Source: Chitinophagaceae bacterium (GTDB lineage: Bacteria; Bacteroidota; Bacteroidia; Chitinophagales; Chitinophagaceae). Taken from it: a stretch of 64,000 nucleotides of DNA. The stretch covers positions 62,001-126,000 of the forward strand of contig JADJBP010000010.1 in NCBI GenBank assembly GCA_016703625.1, given 5' to 3'. Below the pieces are notes generated by a model that saw only the letters and a list, made by a program, of their open reading frames with translations, ran no database searches and was not told the DNA's origin. Shown piece by piece: positions 63,729 through 64,000 of the stretch (its first letter is position 1; every line of letters starts with the position of its first letter). The translations under genes were made by a program, and so were the position numbers.

Positions 63729-64000
63729 TCAAACCTGGAAAACCCCTGTTTTAAATTCCGCAATATCCGGGTTATGATCAGCAGCAGCAATTCCTTCAGA
63801 GATCATTTTCCTGGTTTCGGCAGGGTCGATAATAGCATCGATCCAAAGCCTGGCACCGGCATAGTAGGGCGTTGTTTGTGAATCATAACGGGCAATTAAT
63901 TCACGCAACAATTTTTTTCATCTGCGGGTGTAATAACTTTGCCCTTTATTTTTAAGGTAGCCACCTGTATCTGGAGCATGGTTTTGGCCGCCTGCTCGCC
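63729..64000 (-). CDS. C-terminal end of acyl-CoA carboxylase carboxyltransferase subunit, frameshifted
   Basis: Partial; it continues past the right edge. The distal frame GEQAAKTMLQIQVATLKIKG changes frame in a T run (63912-63918, one base missing) and ends with LLRELIARYDSQTTPYYAGA and LWIDAIIDPAETRKMISEGI. This matches the carboxyltransferase C-terminus of methylcrotonyl- or propionyl-type CoA carboxylases. The substrate cannot be told from the fragment. Confidence 0.8.

Overview
The window looks like a Bacteroidota chromosome, most likely Chitinophagaceae. The reasons are a fused ccoNO oxidase gene, a Sec-type lipoprotein (clade II) NosZ, a YtxJ bacillithiol-redox protein, Bacteroidetes-type promoter boxes (TAnnTTTG), and CheB/CheR-PAS-kinase hybrids. 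It encodes a microaerobic and nitrogen-oxide respiration region flanked by signalling and housekeeping genes. No nitrite reductase, nitrate reductase, rRNA or tRNA was seen.

Layout. 1-13 kb: minus-strand signalling block (partial PAS kinase, five single-domain response regulators, a CheR-PAS-kinase-REC-Hpt hybrid, CheB, an AraC regulator), then a lipoprotein and a PAS kinase on the plus strand. 13-15.3 kb: a DUF2236 (MpaB-like) protein and PepD. 15.3-25.6 kb: a nitric-oxide island. Minus strand: norC-like, a divergent norB-like haem-copper subunit, a PTPS/QueD homologue and an Rrf2 regulator. Plus strand: a DGC-domain protein, a flavin split-barrel protein, a small exported protein, a 602-aa unknown, Ric/ScdA, a small lipoprotein, a DUF1858/DUF2249 protein, an NnrS/CcoN-like membrane protein, a DUF59 protein and a second Rrf2. 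26-29 kb: tyrosine phenol-lyase next to tryptophanase. 29-31.7 kb: OsmC, another haem-copper-like membrane protein and a Crp/Fnr regulator. 31.9-39.1 kb: nos cluster (cytochrome c, nosZ, membrane protein, nosL, nosD, nosF, nosY), a hemerythrin-like protein and a truncated haemoglobin. 39.5-42.5 kb: fasciclin, Usp, OsmC and LOG genes. 42.7-51.9 kb: complete cbb3 oxidase and assembly set (ccoI, S, NO, Q, P, G, H and a SafE-like protein). 52-64 kb: REC-cNMP-HTH regulator with kinase, P-type ATPase, YtxJ, an exonuclease/glycosyltransferase chimera, XerD, YraN, RNase HI and an acyl-CoA carboxylase end.

Regulation. TGAT-N4-ATCA (Fnr/Dnr-like) sites recur upstream of the cbb3, DUF2892, fasciclin and haem-copper-like genes, at a constant 35-bp offset from a -7 box. 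A variant site lies upstream of tryptophanase. Distinct long palindromes sit upstream of ric and between norC and the DGC gene, and would suit an Rrf2/NsrR-type NO sensor.

Quality warning. About 30 genes are interrupted by one-base indels, mostly in homopolymers and often in genes expected to be essential to their operons. This pattern suggests uncorrected sequencing error more than real decay. Two in-frame internal deletions (about 12265 and 58697) are also suspicious. Interrupted genes are annotated over their full extent, with the break described.
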